64,000 bases of DNA from NCBI RefSeq assembly GCF_036038375.1, contig NZ_CP107935.1, forward strand, positions 7,936,001 to 8,000,000, written 5' to 3'. The stretch is from Streptomyces sp. NBC_00414 (GTDB taxonomy: Bacteria; Actinomycetota; Actinomycetes; Streptomycetales; Streptomycetaceae). Positions 41,861 to 50,700 of the stretch are shown here, in pieces. Under the pieces are notes generated by a model, which ran no database searches, was not told the DNA's origin, and saw nothing but the letters and a program-made list of their open reading frames with translations. Position 1 is the stretch's first letter. Each line of letters begins with the position of its first letter. Made by a program: the position numbers and the translations under genes.

Positions 41861-41995
41861 TCATCCGTCCGGCCACCAGGTGCGATGGATGTCCTTGCGG
41901 ACTTCCGGGCGCTCGGCCGGGACCTGGTCGGCCTCCTCCCGTACACGACGAGAGGACAGCTTCTTCAAGGGCTTCTGCACGGTTGTTCGGCGCAT
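41861..41995 (-). CDS. Small basic protein of 44 residues
   Basis: ATG 41995 is preceded five bases away by GGGAGG, an excellent ribosome site. The product starts MRRTTVQKPLKKLSSRRVRE and ends EVRKDIHRTWWPDG. It is rich in Lys and Arg in the first half, then acidic, and the closing Trp-Trp-Pro-Asp-Gly is distinctive. Third positions follow the G/C bias of real genes less than the flanks, but the ribosome site and composition favour coding. It is not in a named family that I know. Confidence 0.62.
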   Translation of the reverse strand: MRRTTVQKPLKKLSSRRVREEADQVPAERPEVRKDIHRTWWPDG

Positions 41996-42080
41996 GGGGG
42001 CCTCCCTCACGGCTGGCTGCCGGGTTCCCCGTTCTCACGGCGGCAGACCATTTCCGGGAGGGTGACTCATCGGCGGCCGC

Positions 42081-42103
42081 TTGTCAGTGGCGGCTGTCAC
42101 GTT
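42081..42103 (+). promoter_or_regulatory. Upstream RecA-NDp-like promoter element
   Basis: TTGTCAGTGGC (42081-42091) is identical to the -35 part of the actinobacterial LexA-independent DNA-damage promoter (consensus TTGTCAGTGGC-N6-TAGggT). After six bases the -10 position reads CACGTT, a poor match. It is one of two copies in 100 bases. Confidence 0.45.
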
Positions 42104-42177
42104 TCACCTGTGAGTCCGCATGTCGGACATCTTGTCGGTTTGTACGAATGGCGGGGTCGGGGCGGGCGCCGATCCCG

Positions 42178-42200
42178 TTGTCAGTGGCGGGTGCCACTCT
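42178..42200 (+). promoter_or_regulatory. RecA-NDp-like promoter directly at the methyltransferase start
   Basis: TTGTCAGTGGC (42178-42188), six bases, then CACTCT (42195-42200) lie immediately before ATG 42207, six bases from the -10 end. The -35 part matches the damage-response consensus exactly; the -10 keeps only the A and last T of TANNNT. A leaderless, DNA-damage-inducible transcript is predicted. Confidence 0.5.
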
Positions 42201-42206
42201 GAGTGC

Positions 42207-42821
42207 ATGACGAGTAACAGCACTGGTGGAGAGCGGTCCGGCATCGACTGGGACGCGGAGTCCGACACCTTCGACGACGAGCCGGACCACGGGCTGCGGG
42301 ACCCCGCCGTGCGCGAGGCATGGGCGGCCAGGCTGCGTGGCTGGCTGCCCCGCGGCCCGTCCGACGTGCTCGATCTGGGCTGCGGCACGGGGAGCCTGTC
42401 ACTCCTCGCGTCCGAGGCGCGGCACCGGGTCACCGGGGTCGACCTCTCGCCCCGCATGGTCGCACTGGCCCGCGCCAAACTGGCCGGACGGGACGCCGCG
42501 TTCCTGGTCGGTGACGCGGCTGCCCCGCCCGTCGGGGAGCAGCGGTTCGACGTAGTCCTCGTCCGCCATGTGCTGTGGGCACTGCCCGAACCCGGCCGCG
42601 TCCTGCGGCACTGGCGCGGGTTGTTGCGCCCCGGCGGGCGGCTCGTCCTCATAGAGGGCGTCTGGGGGACGGTGAGCCCGGTCGGCATGTCCGCCGACCG
42701 GCTCACCGATCTGCTCGCGCCCCTCGCCGCGGACATCCGCGTGGAGCGGCTGTCGGACGACTCCCTGCTGTGGGGCCGGGAAGTGACGGACGAGCGCTAT
42801 GCGGTGATCGCTGTGCCGTGA
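42207..42821 (+). CDS. Class I SAM-dependent methyltransferase
   Basis: The 204-residue product has the Rossmann methyltransferase motifs: VLDLGCGTGSLSLLASEARH for SAM binding (motif I), GVDLSPRMVALARAKLAG for the ribose acid, and FDVVLVRHVLWALPEPGRVL plus LLRPGGRLVLIEGVWGTVSP for motifs IV and V. The family resembles small-molecule or ubiquinone/menaquinone-type C- or O-methyltransferases. It lies behind two damage-response-like promoter elements. The substrate is not predictable. Confidence 0.85.
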   Translation: MTSNSTGGERSGIDWDAESDTFDDEPDHGLRDPAVREAWAARLRGWLPRGPSDVLDLGCGTGSLSLLASEARHRVTGVDLSPRMVALARAKLAGRDAAFLVGDAAAPPVGEQRFDVVLVRHVLWALPEPGRVLRHWRGLLRPGGRLVLIEGVWGTVSPVGMSADRLTDLLAPLAADIRVERLSDDSLLWGREVTDERYAVIAVP

Positions 42822-42859
42822 GAGGGGCCGGGAGGAGTCCGTGAGGGGGGTGGTGGGTC

Positions 42860-43378
42860 CTAGGTCAGCAGTGCCTCGAAGTCGCCTTCGTGGGCGATGC
42901 GTTCGAGCTCGTCCAGAGCGGCCCGGGCGGCGGACGCGGCCTGCGGGTCGGTGGTCTCCAGACCGCTTGCCGCGAACTCGTCCTCGTCCAGACGCACTAC
43001 GGTCCTGCCGTCGGCGGAGCGCCACAGGTCCAGGTCGAGGTCCTCGCAGACCACCTCGCCCGGAGCGACGTCGGCCGGGCGGGCGATGTCGCAGTACCAG
43101 CCCTTGAGCGCGCCCTCGGAGGTGCGGACCTCCTTCACCGAGTACCAGCGGTCCCGCCAGTAGTGCTCGGTGAAGACGTCGCCCGGCTCGAAGCGCACGA
43201 AGCCGAAGTCGCGGACGCCGGCCCCTGCCCAGGCCGCGCGGACGACGACGTGCGTCCCGTCGTCGTGGAGCAGGTCGGCCGGATACCGGATCTTCGTACG
43301 GCCCGCCTTGACCAGGACGACGTCCACGGTCTTCGGGGCCTCGAACCGGCCCGAGGGATCAGCCGAGTTCACGGACAT
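42860..43378 (-). CDS. DUF402 (FomD-like) nucleoside diphosphate phosphatase
   Basis: The 172-residue product has a DUF402/FomD barrel: KTVDVVLVKAGRTKIRYPAD at the start, then WRDRWYSVKEVRTSEGALKG, YCDIARPADVAPGEVVCEDL and DLDLDLWRSADGRTVVRLDE. The conserved Asp/Glu-rich stretch binds divalent metal, and one Streptomyces member is known as a nucleoside diphosphatase. ATG 43378 follows GGAGG at six bases. The upstream GNAT gene overlaps its start by 20 bases, so both are one transcription unit. Confidence 0.83.
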   Translation of the reverse strand: MSVNSADPSGRFEAPKTVDVVLVKAGRTKIRYPADLLHDDGTHVVVRAAWAGAGVRDFGFVRFEPGDVFTEHYWRDRWYSVKEVRTSEGALKGWYCDIARPADVAPGEVVCEDLDLDLWRSADGRTVVRLDEDEFAASGLETTDPQAASAARAALDELERIAHEGDFEALLT

Positions 43379-44288
43379 GCTGTACCTCCGTGGCGCAGAT
43401 CTCGTAACCGAACCACTTGTTGATGGCCAGCATCGGTCCGTTGCCGGAGTCGTTGCCGGTGAACGCCTCCGTGAAGCCGGCGGCGCGGGCGCGGAGCAGG
43501 GAGTCGCTCTTGGCGAGCTTGGCGAGGCCACGTCCCCGGTGGGCGCGGGCCGTGCCGGTCATCACCGTGCCGTAGCGGGTGCCACCGTCGGTACGGGCGG
43601 CGCTGAACGCGGCGGGCCGGCCGTCGACGACCGCGACGGAGGTCAGCTCATGACTGAGGAGCGGGTGGTGCCAGGTCTCCTTCAGCCACGCCTCGTAGTC
43701 GGTGAACTCGTGGGCGATGTCGCTCGGTTCGTCCGCGAGCGTCTCCGCGTCCAGCTCGAAGAGGGGGCGCGGGTCGTCGGCGAAGTCCGCGGCCGTGCGC
43801 AGTTCGACACCTACGGGCGGCTCCGGGCGCGACGGCAGGGGAGCGTTCGCCAGGTCGAGACGGAGGAAGTGCGCCGAGCGGCTCGCGCCGTAGCCGCGCC
43901 GCTCGGCGAAGGCACGGTTCGCGGGCTCGTCGAGCACCCAGGCGAAGAGCTTCTGCGCGGACACCTCGGCGAGATGCTCCTCGGCGGCCCGTACGAGCAG
44001 CGAGCCGGCGCCGCGGCCCCGGCGCTCCGGGTGCACGTACACGTTCAGATAGCCCTGGCCCGGCTGCGGGCTGTCGTACACGACACCCGTGTTGGCCGTG
44101 CCGATGAGCTCCCCGTCCTCCTCCGCGACCAGCGGACGGAAGTGCGCGTCGGGGTGTGCGTGTGCGACGTCGTGGAGGACGGACTCCGCAGTGGAGAGCA
44201 TGTAGGGGAGCGCCAGACGCCGGATGCGGGAGAAGCCCTCGGCGTCCCCGGCATCCTGGATTCGGAAGTCGCGGACGATCACAGTCAT
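43359..44288 (-). CDS. Tandem-domain GNAT acetyltransferase
   Basis: The 309-residue product has two GNAT units. The first (residues 1-155) holds QGYLNVYVHPERRGRGAGSL and EPANRAFAERRGYGASRSAH; the second (160-309) holds VMTGTARAHRGRGLAKLAKS and NDSGNGPMLAINKWFGYEIC. Both keep the R/Q-x-x-G-x-G/A pyrophosphate loop, so both may bind acetyl-CoA, as in mycothiol synthase-type proteins, but MshD is usually elsewhere. TAGCGT (44297-44302) is eight bases before ATG 44288, so the mRNA may be leaderless. Its end overlaps the DUF402 gene. Confidence 0.83.
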   Translation of the reverse strand: MTVIVRDFRIQDAGDAEGFSRIRRLALPYMLSTAESVLHDVAHAHPDAHFRPLVAEEDGELIGTANTGVVYDSPQPGQGYLNVYVHPERRGRGAGSLLVRAAEEHLAEVSAQKLFAWVLDEPANRAFAERRGYGASRSAHFLRLDLANAPLPSRPEPPVGVELRTAADFADDPRPLFELDAETLADEPSDIAHEFTDYEAWLKETWHHPLLSHELTSVAVVDGRPAAFSAARTDGGTRYGTVMTGTARAHRGRGLAKLAKSDSLLRARAAGFTEAFTGNDSGNGPMLAINKWFGYEICATEVQHVRELG

Positions 44289-44347
44289 GGAATCGGACGC
44301 TACGCGCGAGGTGTGGCAGGGCGCCTCTCATTTTCCGGCCGGTGCGG

Positions 44348-44353
44348 GACAAT
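44348..44353 (+). promoter_or_regulatory. -10 box GACAAT for the GntR regulator
   Basis: GACAAT is six bases before the GTG at 44360, which has no ribosome-binding site, so transcription and translation probably start together. Confidence 0.4.
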
Positions 44354-44359
44354 CACCGG

Positions 44360-44740
44360 GTGACGCTGAAGATCGACATCGATGACGGTACGGGGATCGC
44401 GCCCTACGAACAGGTACGCGCCCAGATCTCCGAGCAGGCGAGGGCCGGGGCACTGCCCGTGGGGTACCGGCTGCCGACCGTGCGGGGGCTGGCCGAGGAG
44501 CTCGGCCTCGCCGCCAACACGGTCGCCAAGGCGTACCGGGCGCTTGAGTCGGACGGGGTCATCGAGACGCGGGGGCGCAACGGCACGCTCGTCGCCGCCG
44601 CGGGCTCGGCGGCCGACCGGGAAGCCGCGTCGGCCGCGCAGACCTACGCCGAGCGCGCGCGGCGGCTCGGGTTGTCCGAGGCCGCGGCGCTCGACGCCGT
44701 CCGGGACGCGCTGCGCGCGGCTTACGGGGAATCGGGCTGA
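44360..44740 (+). CDS. GntR-family (YtrA-like) transcriptional regulator
   Basis: The 126-residue product is a short GntR regulator. The winged helix spans about 10-85: GIAPYEQVRAQISEQARAGA, then VGYRLPTVRGLAEELGLAAN and TVAKAYRALESDGVIETRGR. The remaining 40 residues form a small helical oligomerisation part, as in YtrA regulators, which usually control ABC transporters. It stands alone here, divergent from the GNAT/DUF402 unit (71 bases between), so it may regulate them or itself. Confidence 0.85.
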   Translation: MTLKIDIDDGTGIAPYEQVRAQISEQARAGALPVGYRLPTVRGLAEELGLAANTVAKAYRALESDGVIETRGRNGTLVAAAGSAADREAASAAQTYAERARRLGLSEAAALDAVRDALRAAYGESG

Positions 44741-44895
44741 GGTTGGGGCGCGACCGCCGTGCCCCACCTGGTGCCCCGCCACCGTGGCCGGATGCCGGAT
44801 GCCGGATGCCGTACGGCACAGATCGGGCGGGGGTGGATTCGGCACCGCCGGGATGCGCCGCGGTGGTGGCTCGCCGTCGCGGCGGAGACCGGCGG

Positions 44896-45990
44896 CTACA
44901 GGTACAGGCCCGCGTCCGTGCCCTCTCGTTGGCCCGGGACCGAGGTCGGTGTGGTGCCCCGGCGCAGGGCGTACAGCTCGGCCAGGGTCGCGCCGTCGCG
45001 GCCCAGGCCCTCCTCCGTGCCGAGCCAGGCCGTGGACTCGCGGCGGGTGAGGGGGCCGACCTCGATACGGGCGAGGCAGCGGCCGGGGCGGACCACCGCG
45101 GGGTGCAGGCGCTCCAGGTCCTCGTTGGTCGTGACCCCCACCAGGACGTTGCGGCCCTGACCGAGCAGGCCGTCCGTGAGGTTGAGCAGCCGTGAGAGCG
45201 CCTGCCCCGCCGTGTGCTTGGCCTCGCCGCGGATCAGCTCGTCGCAGTCCTCCAGGAGGAGCAGCCGCCAACGCCCCTTCCCCGGGCCGTCCTCCTCGCC
45301 GATGGCGATGTCCATCAGATATCCGACGTCGGAGAACAGCCGCTCCGGGTCCAGGACGCAGTCCACCTGGCACCAGTCCCGCCACGAGCGCGCCAGCGTA
45401 CGCAGCGCCGAGGTCTTGCCCGTGCCCGGCGGACCGTGCAGCAACAGCAGCCGGCCCGCGATGTCCTCGGGCGTGATCTTCATCAGGCCGTCCATGGCGT
45501 CCGCCACCGGCGCCGTGTAGTTGGCGCGCACCTCTTCCCACGTACCCGCCGAGATCTGCCGGGTCGTGCGGTGCGGACCGCGCCGCGGCGACACGTACCA
45601 GAACCCCATGGCCACGTTCTCCGGCTGCGGTTCGGGCTCGTCGGCCGCGCCGTCCGTGACCTGGCCGAGGACCTTCTCGGCGAGCTCCTCGCTGGTCGCG
45701 GTGATCGTCACGTCCGCGCCGCGGTTCCAGCGCGACACGAGCAGCGTCCAGCCGTCGCCCTCCGCGAGCGTCGCGCTGCGATCACCGTCACGGGCGGAGC
45801 GCAACACCCGGGCGCCGGGCGGGAGAAGGGAGAGCCCGGACCGTACGCGTTCGATGTTCACCGCGTGTGAATGCGGCTGTTCGCCCGTCACGAAGCGGCC
45901 GAGGAACAGCGCGTCGATGACGTCCGACGGTGAGTCGCTGTCGTCGACGTTGAGCCGGATCGGCAGAGCGTCGTGTGGGTTCGCAGACAT
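44896..45990 (-). CDS. AAA ATPase with DUF5925-type N-terminal domain
   Basis: The 364-residue product has an N-terminal domain of about 130 residues (LNVDDSDSPSDVIDALFLGR, SGLSLLPPGARVLRSARDGD) of the DUF5925 type and an AAA module. Walker A is LLLLHGPPGTGKTSALRTLA and Walker B is WRLLLLEDCDELI, where the acidic pair follows the hydrophobic strand; sensor 1 is in VLVGVTTNEDLERLHPAVVR and the arginine finger region follows in PGRCL. It should remodel a protein in an ATP-dependent way; the partner is unknown. A GTG at 46008 is an alternative start. Confidence 0.82.
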   Translation of the reverse strand: MSANPHDALPIRLNVDDSDSPSDVIDALFLGRFVTGEQPHSHAVNIERVRSGLSLLPPGARVLRSARDGDRSATLAEGDGWTLLVSRWNRGADVTITATSEELAEKVLGQVTDGAADEPEPQPENVAMGFWYVSPRRGPHRTTRQISAGTWEEVRANYTAPVADAMDGLMKITPEDIAGRLLLLHGPPGTGKTSALRTLARSWRDWCQVDCVLDPERLFSDVGYLMDIAIGEEDGPGKGRWRLLLLEDCDELIRGEAKHTAGQALSRLLNLTDGLLGQGRNVLVGVTTNEDLERLHPAVVRPGRCLARIEVGPLTRRESTAWLGTEEGLGRDGATLAELYALRRGTTPTSVPGQREGTDAGLYL

Positions 45991-46118
45991 GCCGACATGA
46001 TCCGCCACACGGACGTCCCGTGCATCCGGTTTCCGCGGTGCGTCCGCGGGCGCCCTTGGGCGCCCCCTGTTACAGGGCTGTGGGGAACGGAAGCTGTTCC
46101 GCCGCCGACGTGCGCGGT

Positions 46119-46124
46119 TACTGT
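46119..46124 (+). promoter_or_regulatory. -10 box TACTGT for the GH39 gene
   Basis: TACTGT (TANNNT) ends eight bases before ATG 46133. No ribosome-binding site is seen before that ATG, nor before the TTG at 46124. Confidence 0.4.
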
Positions 46125-46132
46125 TGCCCTTG

Positions 46133-47551
46133 ATGGCACGTCATGGGTGGAAATCGGGGGCTCGGCGGTGGCGCTTCACCGCTCTGCTCGGCGTGGGCGT
46201 GGCCGCTCTGGCCCTGGTGCTGACCCTGATCCACACCCTGCCCGGCAGCGCGGGAAGCGAGGCGGGCACCACTCGCGACGGCGACAAGGTGCACGGCACG
46301 CCGTCCGTCCCGCCGTCGGCGAAACCGGAGGTGGGCTGGGGTTTCACCCACACCCAGTTCAGCGCCGACGAGGGCAGCGAGGCCGCCACGAAGCGGGTGG
46401 AGCGGCGCCTCGGCGAGCAGTCCCCGCCGCAGATCCAGCACATCATGGGCTGGGGCGCGGACAACCCCGAGCCGGTCAAGGGGCGTTACGACTTCGAGGA
46501 CATGGACCGCCGGATCGACTTCGTCCGCGAGACGGGCGGCACGCCGGTCGTCACGCTGTGCTGCGCGCCGGACTGGATGAAGGGCGGCAAACCCGGCTCC
46601 GACAGGACCGACTGGAGCCAGGCGGCCCTGGAGACGGCCCCGGACCGGGCCCACTACAAGGACTACGCCGCGCTCGCCGTGACCGTCGCCAAGCGCTATC
46701 CGGACGTACGGCACTTCATTGTGTGGAACGAGTTCAAGGGCTTCTGGAACGACACCGAGGCCCGCTGGGACTACGAGGGCTACACCGAGCTGTACAACCT
46801 CGTCTACCGGGCGCTCAAGAAGGTCGACAAGGACATCGAGGTCGGCGGGCCGTATCTGGTGATGGACAGCGTCGACCCGCGTCAGAAGGAAGACGCCTCG
46901 CCGACGCTCAAGGGCCGTTGGGGGGCGCTGGACCAGCGGGTCCTCGACGCCTTCGACTACTGGAACAAGAACAAGGCGGGCGCGGACTTCGTCGTCGTCG
47001 ACGGGTCCAGTTACACCAAGGACGACGATCTGCTGCCGGACGAGTTCGCGGCGACCGAGAAGTTCACGGCCGTGAGCCGGTGGGTCCGGGCGCGGACCGG
47101 TGACCTGCCCCTGTGGTGGGCCGAGTACTACGTGGAGCCGGCGGACCGGGACGATGTCCGGGACGGCTGGAGCGAGGCGCACCGGGTCGCCGTGCATGCC
47201 TCCGGGCTGATCGCGATGGCCCGTGGGGGGACCACCTCCGCCTTCTACTGGAATCCCGAGACGGAGAAGGGGGCGGGGTGTCCGGGGTGTCTGTGGACGC
47301 CGACCGACCGGGGCTCGGGGGGAGAGCCGTTGCCGATGCTCGGCCTGCTCTCGCGGTTCGGGGCGGAGTTTCCTCCCGGGACGGAGTATGAGGCGGTGTC
47401 CGTTGCCGCGGACGACCGGGCGAATGTGCGGGTTCTTGCCGATGAGCGGGTTGTTCTTGTTGTGAACACGTTGGGTCGCTCCATCAGTGCGGAGGTTGAT
47501 GGGAAGCGGTTCCCCATGGGGGCGTATGAAGTGAAGTGGGTTCGTCGGTAG
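46133..47551 (+). CDS. GH39-type glycoside hydrolase with N-terminal membrane anchor
   Basis: The 472-residue product has an N-terminal hydrophobic segment (FTALLGVGVAALALVLTLIH), either a signal anchor or a non-canonical signal, and a TIM-barrel domain of clan GH-A. RHFIVWNEFKGFWN carries the Asn-Glu acid/base pair, and LPLWWAEYYVEP carries the nucleophile Glu, as expected for GH39 beta-xylosidases and their bacterial relatives acting on exopolysaccharides. A C-terminal beta-sandwich-like segment follows (VVLVNTLGRSISAEV). It faces the polysaccharide operon tail to tail, so it may trim that polymer. A hairpin of GC-rich repeats separates them. Confidence 0.82.
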   Translation: MARHGWKSGARRWRFTALLGVGVAALALVLTLIHTLPGSAGSEAGTTRDGDKVHGTPSVPPSAKPEVGWGFTHTQFSADEGSEAATKRVERRLGEQSPPQIQHIMGWGADNPEPVKGRYDFEDMDRRIDFVRETGGTPVVTLCCAPDWMKGGKPGSDRTDWSQAALETAPDRAHYKDYAALAVTVAKRYPDVRHFIVWNEFKGFWNDTEARWDYEGYTELYNLVYRALKKVDKDIEVGGPYLVMDSVDPRQKEDASPTLKGRWGALDQRVLDAFDYWNKNKAGADFVVVDGSSYTKDDDLLPDEFAATEKFTAVSRWVRARTGDLPLWWAEYYVEPADRDDVRDGWSEAHRVAVHASGLIAMARGGTTSAFYWNPETEKGAGCPGCLWTPTDRGSGGEPLPMLGLLSRFGAEFPPGTEYEAVSVAADDRANVRVLADERVVLVVNTLGRSISAEVDGKRFPMGAYEVKWVRR

Positions 47552-47595
47552 GGCGGGCGGGGTGGTGGTCGGGGGCGGGTCCGGTGGGGGCTTGT

Positions 47596-47746
47596 TGCGC
47601 CGTTCCCCGCGCCCCCAAGAGCTTGCGCCGTTCCCCGCCCCCCCCGAAAAAGCCTGCGCCGTTCCCCGCGCCCCTAAAGGCGAAAAGCCGCAAGACTGCG
47701 CCGTTCCCCGCGCCCCCAAGAACGGGGCGCGGGGAACGGCGCAGTC
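47596..47746. repeat. Four GC-rich repeat copies ending in a terminator hairpin
   Basis: TGCGCCGTTCCCCGCGCCCC-like copies start at 47596, 47624, 47655 and 47697. The last forms a perfect stem with its inverted copy (47694-47716 with 47724-47746, arms ACTGCGCCGTTCCCCGCGCC). It lies between convergent genes and probably stops transcription both ways. Confidence 0.65.
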
Positions 47747-47755
47747 AGCTCGGCC

Positions 47756-50700
47756 TCAGGCCATTGTCAGGAATCTTTGGATCAGGGAGGCCAGGAGGAC
47801 TGCCAGCAGGGGTAGGGAGAACCAGAAGCTGCCCTGCAGCCACTGGAGTTGGCGGACACCGGGGCGGGTGGCCACCCGGACCACCTCGCGGGTCGTGAGC
47901 AGAACGATCAGGGCGACCGCCGCGAGCGCTCCGACCACAGACCACGGAGTCCAGGTCACCTGCGGCCCGATCGGCCCGGGATCGGGCTTGGGGACCTTGC
48001 CGCTCGGCTGCTGGCGCAGGGCGTACAGGGTCACGTCCTCGTTGACGAAGACCTTGCGGAGCTCCTGCCGGGCGTCGAGGTTGCGGATGAGCCGGTACTC
48101 CCACGTCCTGGAGTAGCCGATGTCCAGTTGCAGGTAGGTCACCTGGCTGCGGTTGATCATGAGGTACGAGTTCGGGCCCACGTCCCTCAACGACTTGACC
48201 AGGCTCGACACCAGCACGGGGTCGGCGGGCGCGAGCGTCGGTACGTAGTTCACCTTCTCCATGTCCCGCGTGCCCCACGGCATCGCGGGCGTCACGTTGT
48301 TCACCGTGTCGTTGCTCAGCCACAGCACCCGTGTCGTCGGTTTGTCGTGGGCGTACACGTACTCCATGGCGGCGACCTCGCCCGGCCTGATCCGCTCGAA
48401 CGGCTCGTTGCCCCAGCGGGCCACCAGGAAGCCGCCCATCAGGACGAGGCCCGCCATCAGGGCGGCGAGCGGTGCGAGGCTCACCCGGTCCTTGTCCCGC
48501 TCCTTCGCGGTGACACCGGTGCGCGGGAAGAGCGCGAGTCCGGCGAGCAGGGCCGCGCCCGGCAGGGCGAACATGAAGACGCGCAGCGCCATCTCGCCGC
48601 CGTACGACTGCATGCCGAAGCCGAGGAACGGGACGAAGGTCAGAACGAGCAGCGACCGTTCGCGGTACTTGTGGTCACGCCGTCGCCACCAGCCCCAGCA
48701 CGCCAGCGCCAGCACACCGCCGGCCAGTGCCACGCGCGCGTAGAGGACCAGCTTGTGGGACGAACTGCCTTCGCCGATACGGCCGGAGACCGAGGAGGAG
48801 ACGTTGTCGCCGACTCCGCCCACGCCGCCGAACAGTTCACTGAAGTGACCCGACCAGTACGGCTCGGCGAGGAAGCCGATCCACACGCTGACCACGACGG
48901 CGAACAGGATGGGCAGGCCCCGGAGTTCGGAACGGCCGACCATGACGAGGACCGCGAGAACGCCCAGCATCACGAACGGCGTCAGCTGGTGGGCCGGCAC
49001 GGTCGCCATGAACAGACCTACCAACACCATGAGCAGCACGGCCCGTTGGCGCCGGTCGGTCGGCTCGACCTCCAGCTCGCCGGGCCGCATCCTCGTCCAC
49101 AGCACGCGCGGCGCCCGGAACCACACCAGGAGGATCGCCACGAAGACGAGATAGAGGAGATACGTGAAGCCCTGGGGGGAGAAGTAGTCCTGGCCCACCC
49201 AGCCGCTGAGCACGAAGATCCAGATGCCGGTCCACTGGGCGCGCCAGCTCGCCCGCATATGGCGGACGAGCAGGAACAGCGGCGCCAGATAAAGGAGTTG
49301 CATCGCCGTCGGCCACCAGCGGATGACCTCGGTGAGGTCCTCGACCCCGCAGGCCTTCGAGATAAACGCGGCCGCCGCGAAGAAGCCCGGCCAGCTCCAG
49401 CGCGCGTCGAGGTCGGGCACGGCCGAGCCGGTCCGGTCGATGTAGTCGATGAACCCGAGGTGCTGCCAGGCCGTCGCGAACCGCGGCTCGGTCTCGATCA
49501 CGGCGGGCAGCGCGTGCAGCGACACCACGGTGGCCAGCAGGGTCACCATGAGCAGGCCCTTGTGCTCGCGGCCGAGCCAGAGCAGCGAGGCGAACACCAG
49601 GACCAGCAGTCCGGCCCCGACCAGGGTCGGTGTCGGCAGGACGGAGATCAGGCCGAGCCCGCCCATCCGGTCGAGATCGCGCTCCCCGAGCCCGGACGCC
49701 GGCACCCAGTACAGGACGAGCGCGGCCGTCAGCAGGCAGCCGAGCAGCACTCCGAGGCGGGTCGGCCGCAGCCGCTCCCACCCGGTCAGCGGCACCGGCG
49801 CCTCGGGCTCGTCCGCCTCCCGTACGGCCCCGGACGCGCCGCTCGTGCCGGACGCGCCCCCTTCGCGTATGCCCTCCGGCTCCCCGGCGGCCCTGCCGAT
49901 CGGTGACTCGAACGGCGCGTCCACCTCGATCTCGGACGGGCTGAGGGAGGTCTCCGAACCCGGTTCCCGCTTCTCGACGGGCAGGCCCAACTCCACGCGT
50001 GAAGAGGGCAGTTGCTGGGGCGCCTTCAGCGCCCAGGTCGGCCGGTGGTCCGGCCGGGGCTTCGAGGGGCGGCTCGGCCGGTCGACCGCGGGCGTCCCGG
50101 TGGGCGGTGTGCCCGGACCGGGCCGTACGTCCGGCCGTCGCTCCAGGTGGTCGAAGTCGAGCTGGACACCGAGCGCGAGGGTGTCCGTGTCGAGGCGTTG
50201 CGCCCAGGCCGGGCCACGCCCCTTCCGCGGCTCGCTCTCCTTCGCCGCGGGCGCCTCGCGGGAGCCGAGGTCCGCCAGGTCTCCGTCGGGTGCCGTGTCC
50301 CGGGGAGCGTCCTCGGGTGTCGCGGTCCTGACGATCCGGTACAGCCTGGGAGCGGCGAGCGCCACGATCACCGCGAGGCTGGAGATCTCCGCGACGCCCG
50401 CGCCGGTCAGTCCCATCCGGGGCAGCAGGATCACCGTGAGGCCGAGCACCAGCACGCACAACAGGCCCTGCAGCCAGGCGAGTCCGGCGGTGCGGCTCTG
50501 GGCGCGCAGCACCGCGAAGTACGTCTCCATGACGACCCGCAGCACCGCGCCGACCGCGAACCAGCGCAGCAGCGGCGTCGCCGCGTCCGCGTAACCCTGG
50601 CCGAACACACCGAGGATCCAGGGCGCCCCGAAGAACAGCACCCCGGCCACCGGCAGCATGATCCGTGCCATCCGGCGCAGCGCCGCCCGGGTGTTCGCGG

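Noticed and set aside
47849..49906. Plus-strand frame of 685 codons antisense to the flippase fusion gene
   Set aside because: Arg/His/Gln/Gly-rich shadow frame typical of high-GC DNA; the minus-strand protein has helices, motifs and coupled neighbours.
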